NCBI GenBank assembly: GCA_949128115.1
Contig: OX421966.1
Coordinates: 63,237,416-63,301,415 of the forward strand
Reading direction: 5' to 3'
Length of the DNA: 64,000 nucleotides
From: Anaspis maculata
Lineage: Eukaryota; Arthropoda; Insecta; Coleoptera; Scraptiidae
Part shown: piece after piece, positions 12,420-22,917 of the stretch
How the letters are laid out: each line of letters starts with the position of its first letter
How positions within the stretch are numbered: the first letter of the stretch is position 1
Position numbers and translations under genes: made by a program
Notes under the pieces: model-generated
What the model saw: only the letters and a program-made list of their open reading frames with translations
What the model was told of the DNA's origin: nothing
Database searches by the model: none

Positions 12420-12645
12420 TACACAATGTTCCAGAACATTCCACAACATTCTAGTATGTTCTGGAATGGTCTACAATTATTTAGAATGTTCCTGGATGTT
12501 CCCGAACGTTCCAAACTGTTCCCGAACATTCCACAACATACCGGAACATCCTGCGATGTTATGCGGAATGATCTCGAATGTTCCACAGACTATTCCGGAA
12601 CATTCCGAAACATTCTGGAATGTTGTGGAATGATCTCGATTCGCG
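12420..12645. repeat. TTCnnGAA satellite (heat-shock-element-like), block 1
   Basis: About 225 bp in which TTC and GAA alternate with a 5-bp step. For example 12593-12620 has TTC, GAA, TTC, one mismatch, TTC, GAA in register. Same family as the large block at 24760-27220. Confidence 0.85.
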
Positions 12646-12843
12646 TTTGAATGCGCGCTGCCAATGATTGTCCCAATGTTCTTTTATACATCCACGTGAA
12701 ATCTACAGCTGTACCGAGATACACCCTTTTTCGACTGAACGCTTTTGATAGAAGGTTGGTTCAACGTTTTCGTTCCTCTTTACTCTGATAAACTACAACC
12801 TTATTGCAAATTATTATAAAAATGTTGTCTTTTTATTTCACAG

Positions 12844-13011
12844 TTCTGTCGAAAGCGCTTCTACCACCAAGCAACGTGACCGATTCATCGCAGTACGAAG
12901 ACCAAAAGCCCAGCTTCAACAGCAAAAATCACAACTACACGGACTGCTGCATTTCAAAAAATGTCTCGTCGAATTGCCTTGGCTTCTGCAACATTCAAAG
13001 CATTCTGGAAG
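12844..13011 (+). CDS. Exon B: linker and first part of DB module 1
   Basis: Bounded by TTATTTCACAG and G|GTATGT, phase 1 at both ends, 56 codons. Starts with the Ig-to-DB linker (LPPSNVTDSSQYED) and enters DB module 1 with DCCISKNVSSNCLGFCN, which supplies four of its twelve cysteines. NVT, NYT and NVS sequons suggest glycosylation. The DB module is a cysteine-rich extracellular domain of unknown biochemical function, named from nematode proteins and also found in insects. The module continues in the exon at 21226. Confidence 0.9.
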
Positions 13012-14428
13012 GTATGTAATTGAACCCTCCACAAACAACCATGCATTTAAAGAAACCGAAGCAAAACAGGACAACGAAACAATAATATCGCTGTACTAGA
13101 ATGATAGTAAGACAACTTGAAAAACATAGTTTCGAGTAATCGCCACTTGAACATTTCAGAAGAACGAAAAACACTCTTCTTCTCGAAATTTCGGAGATTT
13201 TTTTAATTTTCCAGTTGTATTATATCGCTCCTGATAGACCTGTGAGGAATTCATTATGAAATCACGTTTACTCTTTGAGAAAAAAATCAAAAAGTGAACA
13301 TATCTTTATATATCGCTAGAAATAATGGTTCTGTTGGAAGTTGTCCGATTTTTCATGTCAGTTATCCTACTATTCGTCAGGAATTTGTAGAGTGATTTCA
13401 AATTTATCCCTCTTTTTTTTCAAGTTGTCCGAGTATTGCACAGTAAGCATAGCCTGGTTCAACATATTTTTCATAGTTATCCTTAAGTATTGTATGACAT
13501 GGAAAATAAGCCCATTAGTTTTTGGCTGTCATCTGACAAATAGAAGTGTCACTATCAGAAACTGAAAATTCATTTGAAAGTCCTTGAAAAACTGTATTCA
13601 GAACAGTAGATAGTGTTTCGCTAACTGTCGTGTGTCAAATATTGAAAAATGTCAAAGTTCATAACTTTGTCATTCAATTATTCAAGATTTTTCATCAAAT
13701 ATTTCATCCTGTGAACCGATTTTCACGATTTCTTTCACTTTTGGCAGTCTTGGCCATAGCTATAACAAATATACGCCTGCCTCCGCATCTATCCATCGTT
13801 TTGGTTCAGTTTTACTCAACACAAACTGATCTGTGGATAACGAAATCATGGCAATGTACATTGGAGATAAGTTTAAATTATCGAGTCATTTCAAACAATT
13901 CGAGGAACATTTCTGGTCAAATAGTGGGACAACTTAGAGAAAAGTAAGATATTTTACATACGCTTGAGGGTATGTTTTGTGCAATAGTGAGTTAAAATGG
14001 AATATCTGAAGACTTTTATTGAATCAGTTGGTTTTTTGGTATAAGAGTGAGACATCTTTCACAGTAAAATACTATAATAACATGAAAAACAAGGACAATT
14101 TGAAATTTCCAAATCAGATTTGTTGTAAAATTGGGACATGTTGAAATGTCTTCGTATTATACCAGAAGGCAAGATCAAATTCGATCTAATTCTCAGTAGA
14201 AGAAATAGAACATTTTGAGATGTCCGAGTATTAAACCAGAACTGTTCAAAAAACAGATAATTATAACAGTGAGATATTCATTTTTTATGTACTTCTATGA
14301 TGATTCTGAGTAATTCGATTTTTTTACCAGGTAGAGAATAACTTGGAGATATAGATTTTGAATTAATCCGGAAATCAGAAATTTGAAGTTATCTTACTAT
14401 CATTCTAGCACAGCGATATCTAACTTAA
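13012..14428. other. Intron 2, 5' part: no gene recognised
   Basis: AT-rich; the phrase GTCCGAGTATT-A recurs (about 13423 and 14221) and suggests a decayed repeat, but no family is identified. Confidence 0.4.
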
Positions 14429-15890
14429 TAGTGCGGCGGTTAGTGGACGATTTTGAGACCCACCTTGCATTTTATTCTAGAGCATTCAAACTTGCCAGAG
14501 TTGTAGTACATACTCCCAGCTTACTTTTAGGAAGTGGAAACAAGGTTGCAAACCTGGGAGAGCAGCAGTATAGCGAGTTGTCTACCTAACAGGGGTAGAT
14601 TTCAAAACCTCAACAAATCGTTCGTTTCGGTGACTTTCATAGGCCGGGACCGGTCCTACACTTGACATTTACTAGTCACGGGCATATATCGACCTTGACG
14701 ATGAGTCGTGGCAGCGGGTTGCCTATCTTTCAGGGGCACAAACAGAAATCAGCGGAATCACAGTTAGTCCGGACGTTACGGGGCTACAACCTTGCAAAGA
14801 ATGATCAAGCAATGAGACTTGTCACAAAATGTTCATTGGGCCCCTGAGCAACTTTTAAGAGGTAATGTCACGGGGAGTCTCCTTGCAGACGTCGTATACA
14901 GGGTGTTCAATAATTCAAAAATTCCAATTCCTGGACCAAAAAAGTTGGAGTCATGAAAGTCACAACATAAATTCACAATTTGATGTTTGTAAGGATAAAA
15001 TGAACCGGGTCTCCATATTTTTAGCCGTTTTTGAGAAATCCTGAAATAAGTGGTCAGTCTCATGGAAATTCACATTTTTCACAAATCAGTAATTTCCGAG
15101 GTGACTTCGTGAGATATATCAGTGAAATTCGGTAGTCCTTTAAAGAGTAAAGTCAAGTGAATGTCAAGTCAAATCAAATGAATGAAATGCCGTTTGTTGC
15201 TATTGTGCCTGTCCACTATCTTCAAAAATACGACAGTCAACTCTTTTTCTTTTCATGGCCGCCATCTTGAAGTCACCCATTATTGAATGAGTGAGGAATT
15301 GGTCTGAACTAATGATAATGGTCATAGGCAATGATCCTAGTGCAAAAATAACCATCTCCAGTGAGTAAATCCTTTTCAATTGACTATAATCCCGGCTATT
15401 TAAAAGTATGAGATTTTATAGGGAACTACCCATTTTTTTTTTAGAATATTTTCAGGCTTTTTCAGGAAAGACTGAACTTGAATCAAAATGGTTTTGTATC
15501 CTACTTCGAAAAAGATAAAAGATAATTTCAAACACCCCCCTTCATCTATCCAATTGTCATTTTGACCATGGTGAGCGCCAAAACTCTGTGAAACTCGTGA
15601 AAATGTGTCCAACGGTCCTACAGCTCTTTTTGGTCAATTAAAAAGAAGTTGCTTACTAGGTATAGTTATTTTTGCATCTGTATTATTCCTTAAGACCATG
15701 ATTTGTATTGCCAATTGATTTTACAGTTATTCAATAATGGGTGGATTCAAGATGGCAGCCATAAGGAGGAAAACAGTTGACTGTCGTATTTCCGAATATA
15801 GCAGGCAAGGACGGTGGCAGCACACGGCATTCTCTTCCTGACTTCACTCTCTATGGTTCTACCGAATTTCATCTGAATATCTTTAAAAAT

Positions 15891-15903
15891 AACTGAGTTA
15901 TTG
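15891..15903. repeat. LINE target-site duplication, left copy
   Basis: AACTGAGTTATTG, identical to 20696-20708. It directly precedes the LINE 5' end. Confidence 0.9.
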
Positions 15904-16158
15904 GAGTGGGGATTAGACCGCCATAACATACACACATGCTGTGCCTGCTCCTAGTGATTTGTGTGATTTTTCGAGATTTTCTCGAGCGGAAAAGTGTGGA
16001 TCGTGTCCGGGTGGATTTGGTGCTGATCAACGGCTGCTTCCACTGCCGCGAGGGTGAAAGAGGGTGTTTTTTTTCGGTCCCTTCAGTGGTGTTTACGTCC
16101 TCAGACTCTCGTTTTTTTTCTTGCAAAATAATCTTTCCACGCTCCCACCATCGCCAAG

Positions 16159-17097
16159 ATGCCGCCTCTTTCCTGTTCGGTATGCGCAAATCAGATCGAG
16201 TACAAGACTGACATTCGCTGCGTGAAATGTAAACAAACGTTCCATGTCGGATGCGCCCAAAATTACGAAAAGGATCAACCGTGGACATGTCAGCACTGCC
16301 AAGCGGCGGCGAAGCCGTCCCCTGTCGATGAACATGCACCTCTGAACGTGTCTCACTTCACCTCCATTATGCAGGAATTTTCTATACTCAATGCATCTGT
16401 CCGAAAATGCGAAAAAGTCATAGCTGAAACCAACAAAGTGCTGCTTTTGCACGCAGAGCAGCTGGAAGAGTGCAAGAAAGAAATTCACAGCATCCGACAG
16501 GAGAACATCCAATTGCGTAACAGGGTGGCGGATCTGGAGGAACACAACAAAGCAAACCCCAGCAGCGATTACTTCGAGCTCCGTGACCGCCTTGAGCGGG
16601 AAAACAATATTATGATAATGGGCCTGCCCGAGCCTTTTGCCGAGACAGATGATCCTGACACCGCTTTGCAGTTCCTGCTCAAGTTAGACCCTAAACTGGA
16701 TCCAGTAACCATCGTCGAAACCATACGCTTGGGCAAGCGTCGTCCGATGAAGCAAGATGGTACACGTGATTCTCGTGAGCGCCCCAGGCCGCTAAAGGTT
16801 AAGTTCATCTCAAGAAAAGCCGCAATTTCAGTGCTGAAGTTAGGGCGAGGATTGCGGGCGGCGGAAGGGAACGTTAGGGTTAAGGCAGACCTGACGCCAT
16901 CTCAGCAGAAACACTTATCTGCCTTGTACGTAACGCTAAACGAGCGAAAAGAGCAGGGAGAAGATCTGACCATAAGATACCACCGAGGCGAGCCGACGAT
17001 TGTGCCAGGCCCGGCACCTGGAAGTAAGAGACCCCGCGAGGAGTCCCATTCGCCGGAGGCTCGGCGCAACACGAAGCAAACAAACCGTCAACAATAG
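16159..17097 (+). CDS. LINE ORF1: PHD-finger, coiled-coil nucleic-acid-binding protein
   Basis: 312 residues. A perfect C4HC3 PHD finger occupies residues 6-47 (C6, C9, C21, C24, H29, C32, C44, C47). Residues about 70-130 have heptad-like spacing (a leucine/isoleucine coiled coil, e.g. IHSIRQENIQLRNRVADLEE), suited to trimer or dimer formation. Residues about 145-285 resemble the L1 ORF1/baculovirus FP-type RNA-binding fold (NNIMIMGLPE; LKVKFISRKAAISVLKLGRG). The basic C terminus (RRNTKQTNRQQ) ends in UAG. It should package element RNA and act as a nucleic-acid chaperone. The ATG at 16159 is the first in frame and sits at the PHD start. Confidence 0.9.
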   Translation: MPPLSCSVCANQIEYKTDIRCVKCKQTFHVGCAQNYEKDQPWTCQHCQAAAKPSPVDEHAPLNVSHFTSIMQEFSILNASVRKCEKVIAETNKVLLLHAEQLEECKKEIHSIRQENIQLRNRVADLEEHNKANPSSDYFELRDRLERENNIMIMGLPEPFAETDDPDTALQFLLKLDPKLDPVTIVETIRLGKRRPMKQDGTRDSRERPRPLKVKFISRKAAISVLKLGRGLRAAEGNVRVKADLTPSQQKHLSALYVTLNERKEQGEDLTIRYHRGEPTIVPGPAPGSKRPREESHSPEARRNTKQTNRQQ

Positions 17098-17103
17098 CAG
17101 CTA
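17095..17103 (+). promoter_or_regulatory. Putative leaky stop: UAG-CAG-CUA between ORF1 and ORF2
   Basis: Codons read CAA TAG CAG CTA. UAG followed by CAR-YYA is the readthrough consensus known from tobamoviruses. The frame stays open through the stop into ORF2. The first ORF2 ATG (17131) comes after the endonuclease's first strand and its conserved Asn (FWN), so initiation there would give a defective enzyme. Confidence 0.6.
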
Positions 17104-20100
17104 CCATTGGGCAGCGTCATTTTCTGGAATATGCGAGGCTACAATAATATACACTACATCAATGAACTTCCACCTGATTTCGATTTCTTGTGCTTGTCGG
17201 AAACGTGGCTAACCAGTGAACTGAACTCCGCATCAGTGCTGCCGAACTATAATGTTCTATGTTCGTGCGCGGTGAAGGAAAAGTCTTTCGGGCGTGCTAG
17301 CGGTGGACTAGCGCTGTTCTACAAGAAGCACTATACGGTGAAAGTGATAGACATTTCTCCCTGGTGGATTGTAGCGAATTTCAGCTCGTTCCATACTCAA
17401 GTCACAATTTGTTCAATATACTTTAAACCAAGCTTAGACATCGAACCACTTCTGGATCTTCTTCAGCCGATAATCGTGGAAGTGCATGAAAATTTTCCGC
17501 GCTCCCCATTTGTTATGGGTGGTGATTGCAATGCAAGGATTGGCAACTTAGACAGTGCAATACGCGAATTCTTAGATAACACAGCTTTGTATGGAACAAG
17601 AAGTTCTGCTGATAACACGATCTCGCAAAAGGGTCGGGTTTTTATCGAGTTTTGTACTGATAATGCTTTTACTGTATTAAACGGCAGGTCTTTTTCTGAT
17701 AGATATGGTCAATTTACTTATGTTTCAGCGAGAGGTGACAGCACTGTTGATCTTGTGTTTGTTGACAACCCTTCTTTAGTTCACGTCAGTGATTTGGAGG
17801 TTTTAGCCTGCTGCTCAGATTCGGATCATTTCCCAGTGAAACTAAGCTTCACTAATAGCAACGGCCCGTCCGTCACCTCGGGTGTTCGAGCCCGGGCTTC
17901 GGGGCTTGGTCTGAGATGGAGTGGTGACAGTCTTTTGCAGTACATGGAACATCTACAATTCTCAAACCGTGTTGGTATGATTTCAGATGTGCAAACCAGC
18001 TACAATAACATGTTGCAAGCTATACGGGAAGCGGCCGATCATTGTGGCCTCTGCAAGAACTTTAAAAATACTTCATTTCATCGGCGAGATAAGGCGTGGT
18101 TTGATCACGAGTGTTTTTGTGCGAAAAGAGCATTAAGGCAGTCTCTAATACAGTGTAAACTGCACAAATTCGCTGCGCCTTTTAAGGAAAAATTTTTACA
18201 TAGCAAGCGACAGTTCAAAAACCTAACTAGGGTAAAAAAGCGTAAGTACAATGAAGACCAAGCCGATAAACTATGTAATTCGGGTAATCCGTCAGTGTTT
18301 TGGGCGACCGTGAAACAATTCCGTCCGTATTCTCATGCTCCTTCACTCCCAATCAGCGTCTGGGAGGTTTTTTATGCTTCTAGCTATCCTGAAGTACAGC
18401 GTTCTGAACTGTATTTAGCAGACGCAGGCGACCAGTTCTTGACATGTCCCATAACGATTGAAGAACTGAATAGCAGCCTTGACAGATGCAAAAATCGTAA
18501 AGCCCCTGGCAATGATGGCGTTTCCTTTGAATTTTTCAAGTCATTCCCGGAAAACTGGAGGTTGTATTTGGGCAGCATGTTCAACAACATTCTAAACACG
18601 GAAGTCTTGCCAGACAGCTGGTCTGAGATCACTTTGAGGATGCTGCACAAGAAGGGTCCTACTGACTTCCCCGAAAACTATAGAGGTATAGCACTTATCA
18701 ATTCAGCGGAGAAAATATTTTCACAGATTGTTCTGCGAAGAATTACGAGTTGGGTCGATGCAAACGAGCTTCTACCTGAAGCACAAGCGGGGTTCAGACA
18801 AGGAAGAGGCTGCGCAGACAATGTTTTTACCCTTAACGCTGTCGTTCAGCTACACTTACGCCTCAAAAAAAGAAAAATATTCGCTGCTTTTATAGATTTT
18901 AAACGCGCATTTGACTCAGTTAATCATTCACTTTTGTGGTCAAAACTATTCAATCTAGGATTAAGCGCAAAGATCATCCGCATTCTGATGAAGTTATACG
19001 ATAAAGCCACGCTGCAGATAAAGTCCAACAACCAATACTCCAAAAAGTTCCCTGTCTTTGCTGGTGTATTACAGGGAGAATGTCTCGGTCCGATTCTTTT
19101 CGCATTATTCATCTCGGACCTGGATTGTTTTTTTCGTGGTAAAGGACTTACTGGAGTCAACGTAGACGGACGAACTGACATTCTCTCTCTACTGTATGCG
19201 GACGACCTAATTCTCCTGGCAGACTCCCAGAGTGATCTCAGTAAAAAGCTCAGGGTTCTCGAGGAATACTGTAGTTCATTGAAGCTCGAGGTCAACTCCT
19301 CGAAGTCAAAAATTCTTTGTTTTTCGAGAGGCGGTCACGCTCAGCTGAAAAAATCCTCATTTAGATACAACGGTCAACCTTTGGAAGTGGTCTCGACATA
19401 CACCTACCTGGGCGTTCCATTTGCGAGCTCTGGCTTGTTTTTGGAGGCAGCCAAGGCATTTGTTAAAAAATCAAAAGGCTCGCTCGCTTCAGTTTTGGCT
19501 ACCATGTCGAGATCTAGACTCAACTCTTGGACCTCCCGTATCAAGTTGTTTGAGTCGGTCGTACTGAACGTACTCACTTACAATATATCAGTTTGGGGCA
19601 ACCGTTATTCGGAACTGGCTGAGAGAGTACAGGTCTTTTTTTTCAAGAAGCTCTTTTCACTGCCGAAGAACTGCCCTGATCACGTGGTAAGACTGGAATT
19701 TGGTGTTGTCAAGATTGAATTTTCAATATTCAAATCTATTCTGTCTTTTTTAGAGAAGATTCTTGCAATGAATTTAACTCGTTTCCCAAAAATTTGTTTC
19801 TCTAGATTAAAGGAACTGCCAGAATCTTACACCGTAGAGAAATATAATTGGGTTGCTCAGGTCAGATCACGCTTTGTCTCGATAGGTGCGACAGACATTT
19901 GGGAATCTCTAAACTTATCATCACTGAAAGCAAATAAAACTACTCTTTTGCAGAGGTACAGGGAGCGGCTGCATCAAGACGATATCACTTTATTTTCGGG
20001 CTCGCGCTATCTTACTTTCCATGAAAGTCTTGTGTTTGATGGCTCACCTGCTCACCATCTCCATTTCAGATCTAGCTTCCAGGCTTTGAAGAGAATCACG

Positions 20101-20394
20101 CAACTTATGTTGAGCACCAAAAGGCACATCAAATTTACGATCAGCGGATGCTGTTACCTCATTAACCCTGATGAGCTTTGCACGGTCTGCAATCTAAAGT
20201 TGCCTGAGACCGTTGAACATATTTTTTTTATCTGTCCACTATACGAGCAGTTCAGGTCTTCCTATATTCATAGCCTTGTCCGTTTTGAGGGTCTTCAATT
20301 TGCGCTAAAATACCTGACCCTGCTGAAGCTCAAGAACATAGACAGGTTCATTGTGAATTTTCTCAAATTGCGCGCCTTCGCCAGGAATGAATGA
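17098..20394 (+). CDS. LINE ORF2: AP endonuclease and reverse transcriptase
   Basis: About 1,098 residues from the stop to TGA. The N-terminal endonuclease keeps its catalytic marks: FWNMRG, LSETWL, GGDCNARIG, STVDLVFVD, SDHFPVKLSF. The RT domain (about residues 450-760) has RKAPGNDGVSFEFFK, PENYRGIALINSAEKIF, AQAGFRQGRGCADN, FIDFKRAFDSVNH, GVLQGECLGPILF and the active site YADDLILLAD. The C-terminal region has a CTVC...EHIFFIC zinc-knuckle-like motif. It carries out target-primed reverse transcription in the nucleus. No stop or frameshift interrupts it. No ATG precedes the endonuclease start, so expression through the UAG is the simplest reading. Confidence 0.95.
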   Translation, partial: QLPLGSVIFWNMRGYNNIHYINELPPDFDFLCLSETWLTSELNSASVLPNYNVLCSCAVKEKSFGRASGGLALFYKKHYTVKVIDISPWWIVANFSSFHTQVTICSIYFKPSLDIEPLLDLLQPIIVEVHENFPRSPFVMGGDCNARIGNLDSAIREFLDNTALYGTRSSADNTISQKGRVFIEFCTDNAFTVLNGRSFSDRYGQFTYVSARGDSTVDLVFVDNPSLVHVSDLEVLACCSDSDHFPVKLSFTNSNGPSVTSGVRARASGLGLRWSGDSLLQYMEHLQFSNRVGMISDVQTSYNNMLQAIREAADHCGLCKNFKNTSFHRRDKAWFDHECFCAKRALRQSLIQCKLHKFAAPFKEKFLHSKRQFKNLTRVKKRKYNEDQADKLCNSGNPSVFWATVKQFRPYSHAPSLPISVWEVFYASSYPEVQRSELYLADAGDQFLTCPITIEELNSSLDRCKNRKAPGNDGVSFEFFKSFPENWRLYLGSMFNNILNTEVLPDSWSEITLRMLHKKGPTDFPENYRGIALINSAEKIFSQIVLRRITSWVDANELLPEAQAGFRQGRGCADNVFTLNAVVQLHLRLKKRKIFAAFIDFKRAFDSVNHSLLWSKLFNLGLSAKIIRILMKLYDKATLQIKSNNQYSKKFPVFAGVLQGECLGPILFALFISDLDCFFRGKGLTGVNVDGRTDILSLLYADDLILLADSQSDLSKKLRVLEEYCSSLKLEVNSSKSKILCFSRGGHAQLKKSSFRYNGQPLEVVSTYTYLGVPFASSGLFLEAAKAFVKKSKGSLASVLATMSRSRLNSWTSRIKLFESVVLNVLTYNISVWGNRYSELAERVQVFFFKKLFSLPKNCPDHVVRLEFGVVKIEFSIFKSILSFLEKILAMNLTRFPKICFSRLKELPESYTVEKYNWVAQVRSRFVSIGATDIWESLNLSSLKANKTTLLQRYRERLHQDDITLFSGSRYLTFHESLVFDGSPAHHLHFRSSFQALKRITQLMLSTKRHIKFTISGCCYLINPDELCTVCNLKLPETVEHIFFICPLYEQFRSSYIHSLVRFEGLQFALKYLTLLKLKNIDRFIVNFLKLRAFARNE

Positions 20395-20695
20395 GGTCTC
20401 CATTTGTTTTTCTTTTTCTTTTTTTCATAGTTTCATTATTCTTGTATGTTTCAATTCTGTTGCACGAAATACTTGTTGTTTTTTTTTCTGTCACTATTTC
20501 TGTTTTTTCCAATCACTGGGAGCATTTAATTCTATTCCACTTGCTTATTTGTTAATAAGAATATTTGTTAATTATTATTTTCAACGTGGTTGCATTTAAT
20601 TTGATTTGTTTTTATTTTTTATTTTTCCACTCATTGTTATTTGGGCTAAGCCCATAAGAAACAATAAAGTTATTTATTTTTTTTATTTATTTTTT

Positions 20696-20708
20696 AACTG
20701 AGTTATTG
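20696..20708. repeat. LINE target-site duplication, right copy
   Basis: AACTGAGTTATTG, identical to 15891-15903; the sequence beyond it continues foldback element 3's right arm. Confidence 0.9.
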
Positions 20709-21225
20709 AAAATGGTGATGGAAACACTATGATTCCGGTATTATTTGTTTGTGCCCCTGGAAGGTAGACAAGCCGCTTCCACGACCTATTGCCCAGGTTG
20801 ACATATTATGCCTTAAACTAGTAAAAGCCAAGTGGGGGACCGATCCTCTTCCATAGAAGTCACCAAGGCGGACGATTTGTTGAGGTTTTGGAATCTACCC
20901 TTGTTAGGTAGGCAACCCGCTGCTCTTCAGGGGTTGCAACCTTGTTTCTACTTCTTAAGAGAAAGCTGGGGGGTATGTACTGCAACTGTGCCAAGTCTGA
21001 ATGTTCTAGAATAAAATGCAAGGTAGGTTTGACTAACCGCCGCACTATAACCGTCTGCTAGTTGTTCCAAGTACAATTATTTATGACCTCTTGTTTTTGT
21101 CAGATGGTACATCAAAAACTCGATCAAAATATTATTTGACAACTCTCGGTTACACAGCCTACTGTGTAGCAGTCAAATTGATATGATTATGGATACTGTT
21201 TGTGATAATAAAACTGAAATTTCAG

Positions 21226-21453
21226 GAAGCACAGGACAGGACCCAGAAAATTGCGAATCAGACTTCCCATCCATAGTCCGGTGCATGGCCGACGGCAGGA
21301 ACCACGTGCCGTGCTGCATCCAAGAGCGTGTGCCCGACATCTGTCAAGACGTCTGCCGTGGCGAATACACGGCCATCACTGATAACATAAAAACGCATTT
21401 CTCCTGCTCCTCGTACACGGAACAAACTCTAGCCTGCATAGTCGAAGGAATTG
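21226..21453 (+). CDS. Exon C: rest of DB module 1
   Basis: Acceptor TTTCAG, donor G|GTAATT, phase 1-1, 76 codons. Contains the conserved DB core C-MADGRNHVPCC and ICQDVCRGE, then SC and AC, giving the remaining eight of twelve cysteines. The GRNHVPCC block is repeated with variation in the other three DB modules of this gene (NGLDHTPCC, GRNHGACC, GSDHRSCC). Only 95 bp of intron separates it from the following FN3 exon. Confidence 0.93.
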
Positions 21454-21548
21454 GTAATTTTCTTCACTTCTCAGTCTTTTTTCACTAAAACTGCCATCAG
21501 TAAAAATGCTGAGTTGAGGTTTCATTGCTTTCTTCCGAAAAATTCCAG

Positions 21549-21857
21549 AGTTGCTGCCCAGTCCGCCGGAGGACGTGGAAGTCGAGGCTTTGACCGAAAA
21601 GTCCCTGCGGATTTCCTGGACTCTGCCGGAGTCCAACACGGAATCGATCACCGAGTACTCGGTGAACGTGACGTCGCTGAGGACTTTCGACGAGCACTTG
21701 ATCGATCCCATGGAAACCGTCGCGCCTTCGGTCAAACCGGCCGTGCTTTCGCACACCATCCACATCCAAGTTCCGCCCACGCAAAACTCCACGACCGTCA
21801 ACAATCTGAGTCCGTTCACCATGTACGAGGTCACCGTCACTGCCGTCAATATTCACG
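21549..21857 (+). CDS. Exon D: fibronectin type III domain 1
   Basis: Acceptor ATTCCAG, 103 codons. FN3 marks are PPEDVEVEAL at the start, the B-strand tryptophan in LRISWTLPES, and the tyrosine corner NLSPFTMYEVTVTAVN near the end. The donor is set by phase: GT at 21858 (GTTGGT) leaves phase 1 and joins the next exon to read NIHG-TSLPS, the normal FN3 F-G loop; the stronger-looking GTACTT four bases later would break the frame. The insertion in the C-E region (about 30 residues) makes this FN3 longer than the usual 90. Confidence 0.93.
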
Positions 21858-22550
21858 GTTGGTACTTTACCTTTTGTCAATTCACACTGCCTGAACACGT
21901 TTTGTCATCTACTCGACAACCGATTGCACGCCGGTATCACTGAAACAGCCGACGGTTGTGACTACCACCGTGATGTGCCGTAGTTTTGCCCCTTGTTTCA
22001 TTCTCACATGCATTTTGGCACTCAGGATTGCTTTAAATCCATCATAACAATAAATATGATCGCTTTACTCAAGCACCGATTGCATACTGCATCGACTGAT
22101 TGGATCAACTGATTCTCACACCAATTCGGTGCTAAGACAGTTCGTCCCTAGACAAATTTAATTATTTTATATATTTATTTATTCAATCGAATTATTTAAC
22201 TTATTTTACTTATCTAACATGCAACCTTGGCAACCATGAGAATCATTCCTTCACTCAGCAAAGTGGATAAATCGTCCGTTTGCCTCTGAAGCAATATTCT
22301 TATTTATATTTATAGTTTTGTCATACTTCGCCGCTGAGATGCAATGAGCCCCGTGTCTCTTATTGTATTGTCTTGTTTGTAGTCCTAGCAAAGCTTCCAG
22401 AAACCAGCTTAGAGTTGAAAGTTTCACTTCTCGCTAAGACCTTTAAAGTCAAATACTTTGAAAGGAAAATTTTTATGGAAGAAAGTCATTATATTGAGCA
22501 CTAGCTTTCGCCGGGGCCGCTTTAACCGAAACCTAGTTCTCGTTCGCGCT
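21858..22550. other. Intron 4, 5' part: no gene recognised
   Basis: AT-rich intron. A run of ATTTATTTATTCAATCG near 22170 could be a reversed SINE tail, but no head was found. Confidence 0.4.
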
Positions 22551-22559
22551 TATTGTAGG

Positions 22560-22866
22560 GTGATATTCTCAAAGGTGACTTGCATTCGCAGTGTTTTGTC
22601 ATGAGATTGTGTCGCAATCCGATCATTTCGTTGTTCTTCAGTTTCTCTGCTTCTCACGGTGCTCATTCTGATTCGTTGAGAACGTAAGCGTGCTTCGCGC
22701 TCTTCGACTTTGTAATTTTGTTGCTGTTCTTTTACTTCTTTTTGTTTTCGCCGTTTTGCTGCAAAACTGGCAAAATCTCCTGCTCCTTCACCCAAGCCCA
22801 AGCTCCTTTTTATCAACAGCTGATAAGAAACGTGCGTTCGAAACCACGACGGATCTTGCTTCATAT
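22560..22866 (-). pseudogene. Transposon-like leader ORF, copy 2, with degenerate TATA
   Basis: A minus-strand open frame (22550-22894) encodes FASFAAKRRKQKEVKEQQQN, then RLRSQRIRMSTVRSRETEEQ and RNDRIATQSHDKTLRMQ. It is rich in Arg, Glu and Gln, probably helical. It is homologous to 11990-12150. Upstream on the minus strand are TATATGAAG (22858-22866) and the TTCnnGAA satellite from 22918. It is probably the 5' end of a protein-coding transposon whose remainder is lost. Helitron affinity is a guess. Confidence 0.4.
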
Positions 22867-22917
22867 ACCCCTGCCAATGGGTAGCCCGGCCCATACCAAA
22901 AAGGTTTCTTATGGTTC

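Larger units (their letters stand above)
15904..20695 (+). mobile_element. Full-length, apparently intact non-LTR retrotransposon (CR1/L2-like)
   Basis: The 4.79-kb element is flanked by perfect 13-bp duplications. It has a 255-bp 5' UTR, ORF1 (16159-17097), ORF2 (17098-20394), a 300-bp T-rich 3' UTR and a short TTTATTTATTTTTT-type tail after an AATAAA signal at about 20661. There is no RNase H domain. ORF1 with a PHD finger and ORF2 with an APE-type endonuclease and QGECLGPILFALFISDL in RT suggest the CR1/L2/Daphne-like group, not confirmed. Intact frames and an undecayed duplication indicate recent insertion into foldback element 3. Confidence 0.93.
14431..21045. mobile_element. Foldback element 3, TA-flanked, split by a LINE
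   Basis: Ends GTGCGGCGGTTAGT / ACTAACCGCCGCAC with TA at 14429-14430 and 21046-21047. The left arm runs from 14431 to about 15500; the right arm runs from about 15560 to 15903 and, after the inserted LINE, from 20709 to 21045. Blocks such as GCCGCCATCTTGAA (about 15259) pair with their complement near 15745. Without the 4.8-kb LINE the element is about 1.8 kb. The left arm holds an extra insertion near 14860-14990. Confidence 0.8.

Noticed and set aside
21858..21866. Splice donor GTACTT at 21862 for exon D
   Set aside because: It leaves phase 2, whereas the next exon needs phase 1; GT at 21858 keeps the FN3 frame.
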